A stretch of DNA of 64,000 bases from Ralstonia sp. TCR112 (GCF_007997035.1 NZ_VOSS01000009.1:30884-94883); one strand, 5' to 3'. Counted from the first letter of the stretch, positions 17,849-26,979 are shown. Made by a program: numbers and translations. Notes: generated by a model not told the origin, from the letters alone.

Positions 17849-18631
17849 TCACGCCAAGGCTGGTGCTTGGTGCGCAACATCGCGGCCGAAATAGAAATGC
17901 TGGATGTCCTCACGCTGGCGCAACGCCTCAGCCGTGTCATTGAGCACGGTGACGCCTGCCTCCAGCACCGTGGCGCGATCGGCGTATTGCAGGGCCACCG
18001 TGGAGTTCTGTTCGGCCACCAGGATCGACAGCCCGTCTTCACGATTGAGCTGCCGCAGCCTCGCAAAGATGTCCTGCACGACCAGGGGCGCAAGGCCCAT
18101 CGACAGCTCGTCCAGCACCAGCAGGCGCGGGCGTGACATCAGCGCGCGCCCAATGGCGGCCATCTGCTGCTCACCGCCCGACGTGAGGCCGGCGGCAACC
18201 CGGCGCCGTGCTTTCAGGCGCGGGAAGATCGCGTACACGCGTTCCAGGTCGGCGGCCGTCTCCGCGCGCGAAGCGCTGCGCCCGAGCGCACCGGTAACGA
18301 GGTTCGCCTCGATGGACAGGTTCGGAAAGCAGCGCCGGCCCTCCAGCACCTGAACGAGCCCCAGGCGCACCAGCTGCGCAGGCGTGGTGCGAACGACGTC
18401 ATGCCCGTCCAAACGGATGGTGCCGGCAGTGACCTGTCCGCGTTCGGGCACCAGCAGGTTGGAGATCGCCTTGAGCGTGCTCGACTTGCCCGCACCGTTT
18501 GCGCCCAGCAGTGCGTGCACCTCACCGCGTTGCACGGTGAGGTTCACGTTGTGCAGGGCGACGATGGCATTCTGGTACGTCGCTTCGACACCGTTGACGT
18601 GCAGCAGCACAGCAGGATCGCGCATCGTCAT
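17849..18631 (-). CDS. HAAT-type ABC importer ATPase, LivF-like
   Basis: A 260-residue ABC ATPase of the branched-chain amino-acid type: Walker A GANGAGKSS, signature LTSGGEQQMAAIGRALM, Walker B LLVLDELSMGLAP. The FPNLSIEANL and LVQVLEGRRCF elements identify it as LivF rather than LivG. It would pair with the LivG-type ATPase at 23307-24221. Oddly it is separated from livGHM and the binding protein by a flavoprotein gene. Start is ATG 18631, next to GTG 18634; it overlaps or abuts the previous gene. Confidence 0.92.
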   Translation of the reverse strand: MTMRDPAVLLHVNGVEATYQNAIVALHNVNLTVQRGEVHALLGANGAGKSSTLKAISNLLVPERGQVTAGTIRLDGHDVVRTTPAQLVRLGLVQVLEGRRCFPNLSIEANLVTGALGRSASRAETAADLERVYAIFPRLKARRRVAAGLTSGGEQQMAAIGRALMSRPRLLVLDELSMGLAPLVVQDIFARLRQLNREDGLSILVAEQNSTVALQYADRATVLEAGVTVLNDTAEALRQREDIQHFYFGRDVAHQAPALA

Positions 18632-18636
18632 CACGC

Positions 18637-19893
18637 TCAGGCCGCTTTGGCGATGGGCGGTGTCGCCGTGGTACCGGGCCCCGCACCGATCTGCCAGACA
18701 TACGGCGGTTCGGTGCCGTTGATGTGCCAGTCGCCGATGATGCGCGCCTTGTAGATCAGCGGATTGTGCGAGGCCACCGTGCGCGCGTTGCGCCAGTGGC
18801 GGTCCAGCGCCTTGCCCGAGGCCGTGGCGGATGCGCTGAGCGCATTGAAGAACTGCGTGGACGCACGCAACACGAGATCGGAAATCGCCACCTGCCCTTG
18901 CGCGGATTCGAGTTCGGCGTCGATGTTGGCCTGGCGCTCCTGCGCAGCGTCGCCGGCCCAGCGGGCGTCATAGGCACGTTGCGCGGCGAAGGTGGCGCGA
19001 ATGGCCGTGGCCTCCGCCGCGTAGGCCAATGCCGACACCTCGCCAACCACCTGCTGCACCTGCACGTCTTGCGCCACCGCCGAGGCGTTGCCGGTGCTGA
19101 AGATGCGTTTGCGCTCGCGCACCTGCTGCGCGACCTCGCGCGTGATGGCCCGCGCAATGCCGGCCAGCGTGGCCAGGTGGAACAGCTGGTAGAACGCGGT
19201 CTGATACTTGAAGCGGCTGCTGAACGGGAAGATGTTTTCGTCTTCCACGGCGGCGTTCTCATACACCGAGGTGCCGCTGCCGGTGGTGCGCTGGCCGAAG
19301 CCGTTCCAGTCGTCGTGGTGCGTCACGCCGGGCTGATGCGAGCTGACGGCGGCGATCACGTCGGTGCCGTCTTCCAGGCGCGCATACAGGTCGACCCAAT
19401 CGGCAAAGATGCTTCCGGTGCTGTAGTACTTGCGCCCGTTGGCAACCCAGCGGCCGTCCCGTTTGGAGATGCGCGTGATGACATCGCCAATGGCCACGTC
19501 GCCGACTTCCGTCCACGCGTTGCCGACCAGGTCGCCGGCCACGAAGCGCCGCAGCCAGACTTCGTTGCCGGCATCGCGCGGTGCGTTCAGGCGATCTTCC
19601 ACGAAGGCGAAATGCCCGCGCAGCGCCTGCACGATGTTGGAGTCGGCGTCGGCCAGCTCAATCAGCAGCTGGAACAGTTGGGGCAGCGTGGCGCCGTCGC
19701 CGCCGTATTCCACCGGCACGCGCACCGCGCCGAAGCCCGCCTGCTTGAGCCACTGGATGGCGTCGACGCCGAGCTGGCGGTTGTGCTCGCGCTGCAAGGC
19801 GGTATCGCGGATGCGCTGGAAGACGGGGCGGTACTTCTGCGCAAGGGTTTCGTAGGGAGCGCCGAACAGGGTCTCGGCGTGCGGCTGCGTCAT
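18637..19893 (-). CDS. sfnB: SfnB/DszC-like flavin monooxygenase, acyl-CoA dehydrogenase fold (first copy)
   Basis: This 418-residue protein resembles SfnB and DszC: an acyl-CoA dehydrogenase fold that uses reduced flavin from a partner reductase. Motifs seen are AGFGAVRVPVEYGGDGATLP, NAWTEVGDVAIGDV, NGRKYYSTGS and the C-terminal LDRHWRNARTVASHNP typical of this group. MsuE-type reductase encoded at the operon head could supply reduced FMN. It follows the binding-protein gene by 45 bases. The symbol is given by similarity only; the exact sulfur substrate is unknown. Confidence 0.82.
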   Translation of the reverse strand: MTQPHAETLFGAPYETLAQKYRPVFQRIRDTALQREHNRQLGVDAIQWLKQAGFGAVRVPVEYGGDGATLPQLFQLLIELADADSNIVQALRGHFAFVEDRLNAPRDAGNEVWLRRFVAGDLVGNAWTEVGDVAIGDVITRISKRDGRWVANGRKYYSTGSIFADWVDLYARLEDGTDVIAAVSSHQPGVTHHDDWNGFGQRTTGSGTSVYENAAVEDENIFPFSSRFKYQTAFYQLFHLATLAGIARAITREVAQQVRERKRIFSTGNASAVAQDVQVQQVVGEVSALAYAAEATAIRATFAAQRAYDARWAGDAAQERQANIDAELESAQGQVAISDLVLRASTQFFNALSASATASGKALDRHWRNARTVASHNPLIYKARIIGDWHINGTEPPYVWQIGAGPGTTATPPIAKAA

Positions 19894-19938
19894 GGCGAAC
19901 CTCCGGGTGGGTCGGGCAGGGTGGAGAGACAGCGGAAT

Positions 19939-21270
19939 TCAATCGTTGATGCTCGTGCGCACCTTGATGTTTTTCTCTTTGGCGTACGCCAGCGACGATT
20001 TCTCGATGATGGGCCGCAGCAGTTTCCAGTCCGGTGCGATCCAGTCGGAGATCACGTTCCATTTTGTGCCATCCCACTGCTGGAAGGCGACGCGGCCGTC
20101 TCCTTCATGGTTGTCCCACGTGACGTTGATGGAGTGGAACAGGCCCTTGGCGCCCAGCGCAGCGGCGCGGGCTTCGTCAATCTTCAGGTTCTCCAGGCCC
20201 CAGCGGACTTCGTCGCCGGTCAGCGTGCGCTTGCCGAACTTGGCCTGCGCGATGCGAATGGCTTCCACGTTCAGGATGCCGTTGAGCACGCCCAGGTTGT
20301 GGTACACGCTGCCGATGCGCTTCTTGTCTTGCAGGTTGCCCTTGCCGTGGTCGTACAGCGTTTTGGTGATCTGCTGAACCACCGGGTATTGCGCACCCGC
20401 AGCCACCGTCGTGATGGCGACGTAGCCCTTGGCGGCATCGCCGGCCGGGATCACGTCTTCTTCGGAGTTGGACCACACGTTGCCGATGATGTGGTCGGCC
20501 GGAAAGCCTGTCTTCTGTGCCGTCTTGAGCGCCACCGGGTTCATCACGCCCCAGCCGCGCAGCACGACGTAATCGGGTTTGGCGCGGCGGATGGCCAACC
20601 ATTGCGACTGCTGCTCATTGCCCGGGTGCGGCACTTCGATCTGCTGCACCGTGAAGCCGTATTTCTTCGCCAGCAGTTCATAGATGGGGATCGTCTCTTT
20701 GCCGTACGGCGAGCCGTGATACAGCACGACGATCTTCTTGCCCTTGAGCTTGTCGACGCCGCCTTCCTTGGTGCCGATGTAGTTGACGATGCCGGAGGTC
20801 TCGCTGTACGGGTTGAGCAGCAGCGGGAAGATGTACTTGAACACGCGTCCGTCCGTCGTGTCGGTGCGGCCGTGGTTGATGGTGAGCAGCGGCACCTTGT
20901 CGGCGGTCACCCGGTCGAGCAGCGCATACGCAATGCCGACCGACAGCGGATTCCATGTGGCGATGCCGGGGTGCGTCTTCAGGCGTTCGTACACCTCCAC
21001 GCCGCGTTCCACTTCGTACTGCGTTTCGCCTTCTTCCCAGGTCAGCTTGACGCCGCCCACGCCGCCGTCTCGCGTGTTGACGAGGTTCAGGTAATCGATG
21101 AAGCCGCCAAAGAACCCCGTGCCGCCGGCTGCATATGGGCCGACGCGGTAGCTTTGCAGCGGAAAGAACTGCTCATCCGCATGGGCGGCTTGTACGCCCA
21201 GACCGGCCAGGCCAGAAAGGGCCAGCGCGCCGGTCAGCAACGCCATCTTGATGGTGCGGGGGAGGGACAT
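19939..21270 (-). CDS. HAAT-type periplasmic binding protein (Peripla_BP_6), in sulfur operon
   Basis: The 443-residue protein has a signal peptide (hydrophobic core at about 10-25, cleavage near QAAHA) and a Leu/Ile/Val-binding-protein fold. Visible parts include NHGRTDTTDGRVFKYIF, KGKKIVVLYHGSPYGKE and the long C-terminal lobe ending KNIKVRTSIND. Family members bind amino acids, urea, aromatic acids or sulfonates. Because the operon codes for sulfone and sulfonate monooxygenases, the ligand is more likely an organosulfur compound than an amino acid. That is inference. Confidence 0.88.
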   Translation of the reverse strand: MSLPRTIKMALLTGALALSGLAGLGVQAAHADEQFFPLQSYRVGPYAAGGTGFFGGFIDYLNLVNTRDGGVGGVKLTWEEGETQYEVERGVEVYERLKTHPGIATWNPLSVGIAYALLDRVTADKVPLLTINHGRTDTTDGRVFKYIFPLLLNPYSETSGIVNYIGTKEGGVDKLKGKKIVVLYHGSPYGKETIPIYELLAKKYGFTVQQIEVPHPGNEQQSQWLAIRRAKPDYVVLRGWGVMNPVALKTAQKTGFPADHIIGNVWSNSEEDVIPAGDAAKGYVAITTVAAGAQYPVVQQITKTLYDHGKGNLQDKKRIGSVYHNLGVLNGILNVEAIRIAQAKFGKRTLTGDEVRWGLENLKIDEARAAALGAKGLFHSINVTWDNHEGDGRVAFQQWDGTKWNVISDWIAPDWKLLRPIIEKSSLAYAKEKNIKVRTSIND

Positions 21271-21327
21271 GGTGCAGATGCTCCTGGTATCGATGCGACG
21301 TAGGTTGAGTGGAGACAGAGGACGGAA

Positions 21328-22407
21328 TCAGCGCCGGGAAGCGCGGCGCACGACATTGCTTATCCGGCGCAGCACCCGCTGCCACAGGGCGGCAAGGCCC
21401 TGCGGCTCGGCAATCAGAAAGGCCACGATGAGCGCACCGATCACGATGCGCTGGCTGAGGTCCAGTACGCCGGAGTCGAACCGGCTGCCGAACACGAACG
21501 CGCCAAAGCGGGACAGCAGCAGCGGGAACACCACCACCAGCGCTGCGCCCAGGAACGCGCCCCGGATGGTCGCCAGGCCGCCGATGATGACGATGAACAG
21601 GATCTGGAACGATCGATCGAGATTGAAGCCCGCGGGCTCCACCGTGCGCAGATAGACGAAGCCCCACAGCACACCCGCCACGCCAATGACGAACGATGAG
21701 ATGGCAAAGGCGAGCAGCTTGGTCCGCAGTACGGGCACGCCGGTAACGCGCGCCGCCATTTCGTTGTCGCGCACGGCAATGAAATGGTGTCCGGTGGGCG
21801 TTTGCACGAGCCGCCAGACCAATGCCGTGAGGATCGCCACGACCGTGAGCGCAAACACGTAGCGCAGCGCTGGCGTGTCGAATGCGAAGCCCGCCACCAC
21901 GATGGGCGGCGCGTCGATCACGCCCGATGCGTTGTTGTTGCTGAACCAGCCGTACTTGGTCAGTGCCCACTGCACGAAGAATTGCGCGGCGAGGGTCGAT
22001 ACGGCCAGGTAGAAGCCGCGCAGGCGCAGGCTCGGCAACCCGAAGGCGACGCCGATGGCGGTGGCGGCCAGCCCGGCCAGCACGATGCTGACAGGCAGCG
22101 GCAGACCGTCAACGCGCAGGTTGAAGTTGTACGCGGCGAACGCGCCCACTGCCATGAAGGCGGCCGAGCCCACCGACAATTGGCCCGCGTAGCCCGTCAA
22201 CAGGTTCAGGCCCACCGCCGCAAGCGACAGCGCGAGGAACGGAATGAGGATGGCATCCAGCCAATAGTCCGATGCGACCGGCGGCACGACGAAGTAGGCC
22301 AGCAGCAGCGTCACCGCGGGCGTTGCCCATGCGGGCCAGGACAGGTGCGTCCGCGCAGTAGAGGGGCGCGTGGTGTGCCCGGATGGGGCGTCCAATGCAG
22401 TCGACAT
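21328..22407 (-). CDS. HAAT-type ABC importer permease, LivM-like
   Basis: A 359-residue membrane permease with about nine to ten helices. The LivM landmarks LNLLTGYAGQLSVGSAAFMA and VIIGGLATIRGAFLGAALVV are present. Basic and Ser-rich residues at both ends lie outside the membrane core. It begins 3 bases after the LivH-type gene and ends 57 bases before the binding-protein gene. Confidence 0.92.
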   Translation of the reverse strand: MSTALDAPSGHTTRPSTARTHLSWPAWATPAVTLLLAYFVVPPVASDYWLDAILIPFLALSLAAVGLNLLTGYAGQLSVGSAAFMAVGAFAAYNFNLRVDGLPLPVSIVLAGLAATAIGVAFGLPSLRLRGFYLAVSTLAAQFFVQWALTKYGWFSNNNASGVIDAPPIVVAGFAFDTPALRYVFALTVVAILTALVWRLVQTPTGHHFIAVRDNEMAARVTGVPVLRTKLLAFAISSFVIGVAGVLWGFVYLRTVEPAGFNLDRSFQILFIVIIGGLATIRGAFLGAALVVVFPLLLSRFGAFVFGSRFDSGVLDLSQRIVIGALIVAFLIAEPQGLAALWQRVLRRISNVVRRASRR

Positions 22408-22410
22408 GGC

Positions 22411-23310
22411 TCAGGCTCTCTCGACAGGGCGCAGGCCGAACAGCCCGCCCGGTTTGACCAGCAGGAAGGCAAGCGCGGCCACATAGGCGATCCAGCTCTC
22501 GATGCCGCCGCCGACAAATGGCCCCAGGTACACCTCGGCGAGCTTCTCCAGCGCGCCGATGATCAAGCCACCGACCACCGCGCCCAGGATCGAATCGAAG
22601 CCGCCCAGCACCAGCACCGGCAGCGCCTTGAGCACCACCAGCGACAGCGAGAACTGCACGCCCAGGCGTGCGCCCCACAGCAGCCCCGCCACGAGGGCGA
22701 TGACGCCGGCTGTGGCCCAGACCGTTGCCCAGATGCGCGGTAGCCGCAAGCCCACGGCAATGGCGGCGAATGTGTCGTCCGCCACGGCACGAAACGCCAG
22801 CCCCACGCGTGTGTAGCGGAAGAACACCGACAGCGCCGTCACCATGACGGCTGCAGTGGCGGCGGCAAACAAGTCAAAGCTGGAGACGAGGATGCCGCCG
22901 ATCTGCAGCGGCGCATCGGAAATGCCGAGGTTCAACTCGTGTACCTGCGTGCCCCACACCAGCTGCGCCACGCCCTCGATCACGTACGACAGGCCGAGCG
23001 TCGCCATGAACAGCGTGATGGGCGGCTGATTGACCAGCGGCCTCAGCACCGCGCGCTCGATCCCGAGCCCCAGCAGCACCATCAACGTGAAGGTGAGCAG
23101 CAACGCGAGCGGGAACGGCACGCCGCGCTCGAGCAGGCTGACAAATGTGAGCGCAGCAAACAGCAGCTGCGCGCCCTGCGCGAAATTGAGCACGCCCGAG
23201 GTCTTGTAGATCAGCACAAAGCCAATCGCCACCAGCGAATACATCACGCCGGACAGCAGGCCGCCCACCAGCACCTCGGCAAAGAACGCCAGGTCGAAGT
23301 CGCCCATCAT
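22411..23310 (-). CDS. HAAT-type ABC importer permease, LivH-like
   Basis: A 299-residue permease with LivH marks: GLLSGVMYSLVAIGFVLIYK near the N-terminus, then NFAQG, and LGGFDSILGAVVGGLIIGALE near the C-terminus. The ATG at 23310 overlaps the stop of the LivG-type gene as ATGA, a classic coupled start; a second ATG at 23307 would also serve. It forms a heterodimer with the LivM-like product. Confidence 0.92.
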   Translation of the reverse strand: MMGDFDLAFFAEVLVGGLLSGVMYSLVAIGFVLIYKTSGVLNFAQGAQLLFAALTFVSLLERGVPFPLALLLTFTLMVLLGLGIERAVLRPLVNQPPITLFMATLGLSYVIEGVAQLVWGTQVHELNLGISDAPLQIGGILVSSFDLFAAATAAVMVTALSVFFRYTRVGLAFRAVADDTFAAIAVGLRLPRIWATVWATAGVIALVAGLLWGARLGVQFSLSLVVLKALPVLVLGGFDSILGAVVGGLIIGALEKLAEVYLGPFVGGGIESWIAYVAALAFLLVKPGGLFGLRPVERA

Positions 23311-24221
23311 TGGGCCTCCGCCGCGCTTGGCGCGTCGTGTGCGACGCCGAGGTAAGCATCGATGACGGCCGGGTCGTCGCGCACGGCTTGCGGCGTGCCG
23401 TCGGCGATCTTGCGGCCGTAGTCGAGCACCGCCACGCGATCGGACAGGCCCAGCACGATGCCGATGTCGTGTTCGATCAGCACGATGGTGGTGCCCCACT
23501 GGTCGCGCGCCGCGCGGATCAGGTCGGCCATCTGAACCTTCTCCGTCACCGTCATGCCGGCGAGCGGCTCATCGAGCAGCAACAGGCGTGGCCGCGCGAC
23601 CAGCGCACGCGCCAGTTCAACGCGCTTTTGCAGCCCATAGGAAAGCGTGCCCGCGAGCTGGTCCTGCACGTCGCCCAGGCCGACAAAGTGGATTACCTGT
23701 TCCGCACGCTCGCGCGCATCGGCCAGCTCGCGGCGCGCGCGGCCCAGCCCGATCAACTGCTCGACGAAGACGGAGCGGGTGTGCTGTACGCGGCCGAGCG
23801 CAATGTTGTCGCGCACGCTCAGGCCCTTGAACAACGCCAGGTTCTGGAACGTGCGGGCAATGCCAAGACCGGCCAATCGTGCCGGCGACACCTTGCGCAT
23901 GGCGCGGCCATTGAGCCAGATGCCGCCGCGGTCGGGTTCGTACAGGCCGCTGATGATGTTGACCAGCGAGCTTTTGCCCGCACCGTTGGGACCGATGATG
24001 GCGCGGATCTCGCCCCGCGCCACGGTGAGCTCGACGCCCTTGAGCGCCTGAATGCCGCCGAACGACAGGTCGATGTCGGCCAGCCGCAACGCGGGTGCCG
24101 CGGCCGGCACGGCATGGGTGTCAACGCTGCGTGCAGGCGATGGCGCATCGGCGTTACGCGTGTCGGCGTAGCGTGCGAGCGGCGGTGGCGGGGCAGCAAG
24201 TTCAGCGGACGTGTGAGACAT
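23307..24221 (-). CDS. HAAT-type ABC importer ATPase, LivG-like, with N-terminal extension
   Basis: A 304-residue ATPase: Walker A GPNGAGKSSL, LivG-type loop GIARTFQNLALFKGLSV, signature LSYGLQKRVELARAL, Walker B LLLLDEPLAGM. The usual LivG sequence starts at about residue 46 (LRLADIDLSFGGIQALKGV). The first 45 residues are a Pro/Ala-rich stretch not typical of the family, of unknown role. It follows sfnG by 93 bases and overlaps the LivH-type gene. Confidence 0.92.
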   Translation of the reverse strand: MSHTSAELAAPPPPLARYADTRNADAPSPARSVDTHAVPAAAPALRLADIDLSFGGIQALKGVELTVARGEIRAIIGPNGAGKSSLVNIISGLYEPDRGGIWLNGRAMRKVSPARLAGLGIARTFQNLALFKGLSVRDNIALGRVQHTRSVFVEQLIGLGRARRELADARERAEQVIHFVGLGDVQDQLAGTLSYGLQKRVELARALVARPRLLLLDEPLAGMTVTEKVQMADLIRAARDQWGTTIVLIEHDIGIVLGLSDRVAVLDYGRKIADGTPQAVRDDPAVIDAYLGVAHDAPSAAEAQ

Positions 24222-24314
24222 GGCGGTCTCCGCAAAGCGACAGGCAACAGAACTCCCCCGCGCCCACTCAACTGAGCGGGCGCGTGCGGGAAACGCGGGT
24301 ATCAGGTCAGGCGG

Positions 24315-25475
24315 TCAGGCGGCGGACGTGGCGGCCTCGGCCTCGCGCGTGTCGGCGCTTGTGTCGGCGCCTGACGCAGCGCTTGTGGCAGCGCGTTGGG
24401 CTTCCAGCTCGCGCACCAGCGGCAGCACCTTGCGACCGAAGTACTCGACTTCTTCGATGAAGTGCAGGAAGCCGGCCAGGATCAGGTCAACGCCGATCGA
24501 CTTCAGGTGCACGATGCGCTCCGCAATCTGCTGCGGCGTGCCGATCAGGTTGGTGCGGAAACCGTCGTTGTATTGAACGAGATCTTCAAACGTGGATTTC
24601 GCCCAGTTGCCTTCACCTTCGGGCGATGCCTTGCCGGCTTGCTTCACCGCATCGCCAAAGGCATGCACGGCTTCCACGTGCGCATGCTTGATGATGTCGT
24701 CCAGCACCGCCTTGGCTTCTTCTTCGGTATCGCGCGCGATGATGAAGGCGTTCACCCCGATGCGGACCTTGTGGCCGTTCTCGCGGGCCTTCGCCTGGAT
24801 ATCGTCGATCTGCGCCTTGATGCCTTCGGGCGTATTGCCGTTGGTGAAGTACCAGTCCGATACGCTGGCCGCGTTGTCGCGTGCGGCACGCGAGCTGCCG
24901 CCCTGGAAGATCTCCGGGTGCGGCTTCTGCAGCGGCTTTGGGCTCAGCGTGTAGTCGTTGATGCGGTAGAAGTCGCCCTTGAAGGTGAACTTGTCCTGCG
25001 TCCAGATGCCCTTGAGCACGCGGATGAATTCGTTGGAGCGGCGATAGCGCTCGTCGTGTTCGAGCCAAGGCTCCCCGAGTGCCTGGAACTCGCCCTTGAA
25101 CCAGCCGCTGACGACATTGATGGCGATGCGGCCGTTGGAGATGTGGTCGATCGTGGCCAACTGCTTGGCCACCACCGCCGGATGCCAGGGGCCCGGCAGG
25201 ATGGCGGCCAGCACCTTCAGCTTGGTGGTGGCGTGCAGGATGGCCTGGCTGAACGACACTGATTCGTGCTGATGCTCGGCGCCGTAGCCGGCGGTAAAAC
25301 GGATCTGGCTGAGCGCGTAGTCAAAGCCGGCCTTCTCAGCCGTCTGCGCCAGCTTCTGGTTGTATTCGAGGCTCCAATCGGTGCGCTGCGGGATGGTGCT
25401 GACGACCAGGCCGCCGCTGACGTTCGGCACCCAGTAGGCAAACTTGATAGTGGCGCTGGAAGAAGATTGGCTCAT
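24315..25475 (-). CDS. sfnG: Dimethyl-sulfone monooxygenase SfnG
   Basis: SfnG is an FMNH2-dependent two-component monooxygenase that converts dimethyl sulfone to methanesulfinate, releasing sulfur for growth under sulfate limitation. The 386-residue protein shows the SfnG-type opening KFAYWVPNVSGGLVVSTIPQ, the region INVVSGWFKGEFQALGE, QGGSSRAARDNA and a C-terminal FHFIEEVEYFGRKVLPLV-like motif (here LHFIEEVEYFGRKVLPLV). These resemble known SfnG proteins more than alkanesulfonate SsuD, though both share the luciferase-like TIM barrel. The last 30 residues are an Ala/Ser-rich tail. It follows msuE, the likely source of reduced FMN, by 49 bases. Confidence 0.9.
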   Translation of the reverse strand: MSQSSSSATIKFAYWVPNVSGGLVVSTIPQRTDWSLEYNQKLAQTAEKAGFDYALSQIRFTAGYGAEHQHESVSFSQAILHATTKLKVLAAILPGPWHPAVVAKQLATIDHISNGRIAINVVSGWFKGEFQALGEPWLEHDERYRRSNEFIRVLKGIWTQDKFTFKGDFYRINDYTLSPKPLQKPHPEIFQGGSSRAARDNAASVSDWYFTNGNTPEGIKAQIDDIQAKARENGHKVRIGVNAFIIARDTEEEAKAVLDDIIKHAHVEAVHAFGDAVKQAGKASPEGEGNWAKSTFEDLVQYNDGFRTNLIGTPQQIAERIVHLKSIGVDLILAGFLHFIEEVEYFGRKVLPLVRELEAQRAATSAASGADTSADTREAEAATSAA

Positions 25476-25524
25476 CGCGATGGTCCTTTGCTCAGTGCGG
25501 GATGGGAACGAACGAAGCGGCGCT

Positions 25525-26106
25525 TCAGGCGGCTTGCGCCACCGGGGCGGTGCGGAGGTCTGCGGCCGACGCCGTGCTCAGCAGCGGCAACGCACGCGTG
25601 ACGGCCAGGGCGATCCGGTCACGCAGTGCCTGACTGGTGATGTCGTAGCCGTTGAAATCCTGCTCGGATGCATACACGCCGAGCGGCAATGTGCGCGCCT
25701 GGAAGAAGCTGAAAAGCGGCCGCAGCTGATGGTCGATCACCAGCGCGTGACGGTCGCTGCCGCCCGTGGCTGCCAGCAGGACAGGCACGTCGATGAGCGC
25801 TTCGTGGTGGACCAGATCAAAAAGATGCTTGAACAGACCCGTGTATGAGCCGCGATACACCGGGCTCGCGACCACGAGCACATCGGCCGACTCAATGGCG
25901 GCAAGTTCCGCCTGCACCCGGCCCGGCAGCTGGTCTCGATACGACGTGCCACCAATGGCTGGAGCCAGTTCTTCGAGCGTGATCAGGTGGACATCGATGG
26001 GAAGAACCTCGGCGAGGGCGGCCAGCAGTTGCTCGACCAATACGAGTGTCCGCGAGGGGCGCTGCACGCTGCCCGAGACGGCCACGACCTTGAACTTGCG
26101 ACTCAT
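25525..26106 (-). CDS. msuE: NAD(P)H-dependent FMN reductase, MsuE type
   Basis: A 193-residue flavodoxin-like reductase that provides FMNH2 to sulfone and sulfonate monooxygenases. The flavin phosphate loop is VAVSGSVQRPSRTLVLVEQL at the N-terminus, followed by VVASPVYRGSYTGLFKHLFDL as the family-specific flavin-contact motif. The ATG at 26106 with GAGGT upstream is the natural start; an open frame continues to 26154. It is the first gene of the ten-gene organosulfur operon. Confidence 0.92.
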   Translation of the reverse strand: MSRKFKVVAVSGSVQRPSRTLVLVEQLLAALAEVLPIDVHLITLEELAPAIGGTSYRDQLPGRVQAELAAIESADVLVVASPVYRGSYTGLFKHLFDLVHHEALIDVPVLLAATGGSDRHALVIDHQLRPLFSFFQARTLPLGVYASEQDFNGYDITSQALRDRIALAVTRALPLLSTASAADLRTAPVAQAA

Positions 26107-26585
26107 TGTGAGTACCTCTGCGCTTGCGCGATCGACGGAACGATGTGAATGCATGAGCGCGGCCGGCCTTGAGCCATGTCCTGCGCCTGCAAATCATTCT
26201 GCGTCGCACCATGCGCAGCGGCATACGTAGAAATCGGAGCATCTATATTTCAATGCTCGCGTTTCACGCTAAGTCTCTGAGCTGTAAAGAGAATTGAATT
26301 CAGTCTTTGGCATTGGGGCGGTGTTGCCAATCCGCAATCGCGCGATGTCATATCGAAAGACGAATTCCGGATGCGTGCAAGCACGCAATCTGCTGGAGAC
26401 TTGCTTCCAAAGCATCACGATCAACGTGCAGGTCGGTGTGATGATCGACAGCGTCAGCTGCGCGTGTGGTGCCGCAGCCGGTCAATGGCGCGGTCTATGG
26501 CGAGCGCCTCCTGTGTCGTACTGCGACGTGGCCGCGGCGACGCCGCGCCTTTGACGGGCTCCTTTTTGGAAGCCCTTGTGTGACT
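26107..26585. other. 479-base gene-free region upstream of msuE
   Basis: This gap separates msuE from the end of the HxlR gene and is AT-richer than its surroundings between about 26230 and 26350, so it most likely holds the promoter of the organosulfur operon. Short open frames inside it lack ribosome sites and coding-like composition. I looked for a sigma-54 -24/-12 pair toward msuE, as expected if SfnR acts here, and found no convincing match. Confidence 0.5.
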
Positions 26586-26972
26586 TCAAGTCGCTATCGC
26601 CTCGCCACGCGCGCACTCCGGCGCTACGGCCGGCTCGCGAGACATCTCGTTCGTGCGATACGACTCGCCCCACTCGCGCAGGCTGATGAGCACCGGCGCC
26701 AGCGATTCGCCAAGCGGGGTGAGCGCATATTCGACCTTGGGCGGCACCTGCGGATAGACATGCCGCGCGATGACGCCGTCCGCCTCGAGCTCGCGCAATT
26801 GCAGCGTCAGCATGCGCTGCGTCGCGTTGGGAATCAGCCGCGTCAGTTCCATGAAGCGCTTCTTCCCGGGCAGTAGATGGAACAGGATCACGGGCTTCCA
26901 GACGCCGCCGATTACGGAAAGCGTGACTTCGACCGCACAGCCGCTTTTGCCGTCCTGACGTTTCAGACGCAT
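26586..26972 (-). CDS. HxlR-family transcriptional regulator
   Basis: A 128-residue winged-helix regulator. It starts MRLKRQDGKSGCAVEVTLSV, with the near-N-terminal Cys at residue 12 that in some HxlR proteins (YodB, HypR, QorR types) senses quinones or oxidants. HxlR motifs GGVWKPVILFHLL and FMELTRLIPNATQRMLTLQL follow. It is divergent from a quinone-oxidoreductase-type gene, a common pair in which HxlR represses the neighbour. I chose ATG 26972, although the frame is open further upstream. Confidence 0.88.
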   Translation of the reverse strand: MRLKRQDGKSGCAVEVTLSVIGGVWKPVILFHLLPGKKRFMELTRLIPNATQRMLTLQLRELEADGVIARHVYPQVPPKVEYALTPLGESLAPVLISLREWGESYRTNEMSREPAVAPECARGEAIAT

Positions 26973-26979
26973 GGTTTTA

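Noticed and set aside
18724..21303. Long plus-strand open frame opposite the sfnB-like and binding-protein genes
   Set aside because: It spans two well-supported minus-strand genes and their gap and shows shadow-frame composition.
26294..26554. Possible small gene in the gap upstream of msuE
   Set aside because: No ribosome site, irregular composition and no recognisable domain; the region is better explained as promoter DNA.
26107..26585. Sigma-54 promoter for the organosulfur operon
   Set aside because: Searched by eye on the minus strand for TGGCACG-N4-TTGCW. Candidates such as the TGGTGCG block near 26210 have the wrong GG-GC spacing.
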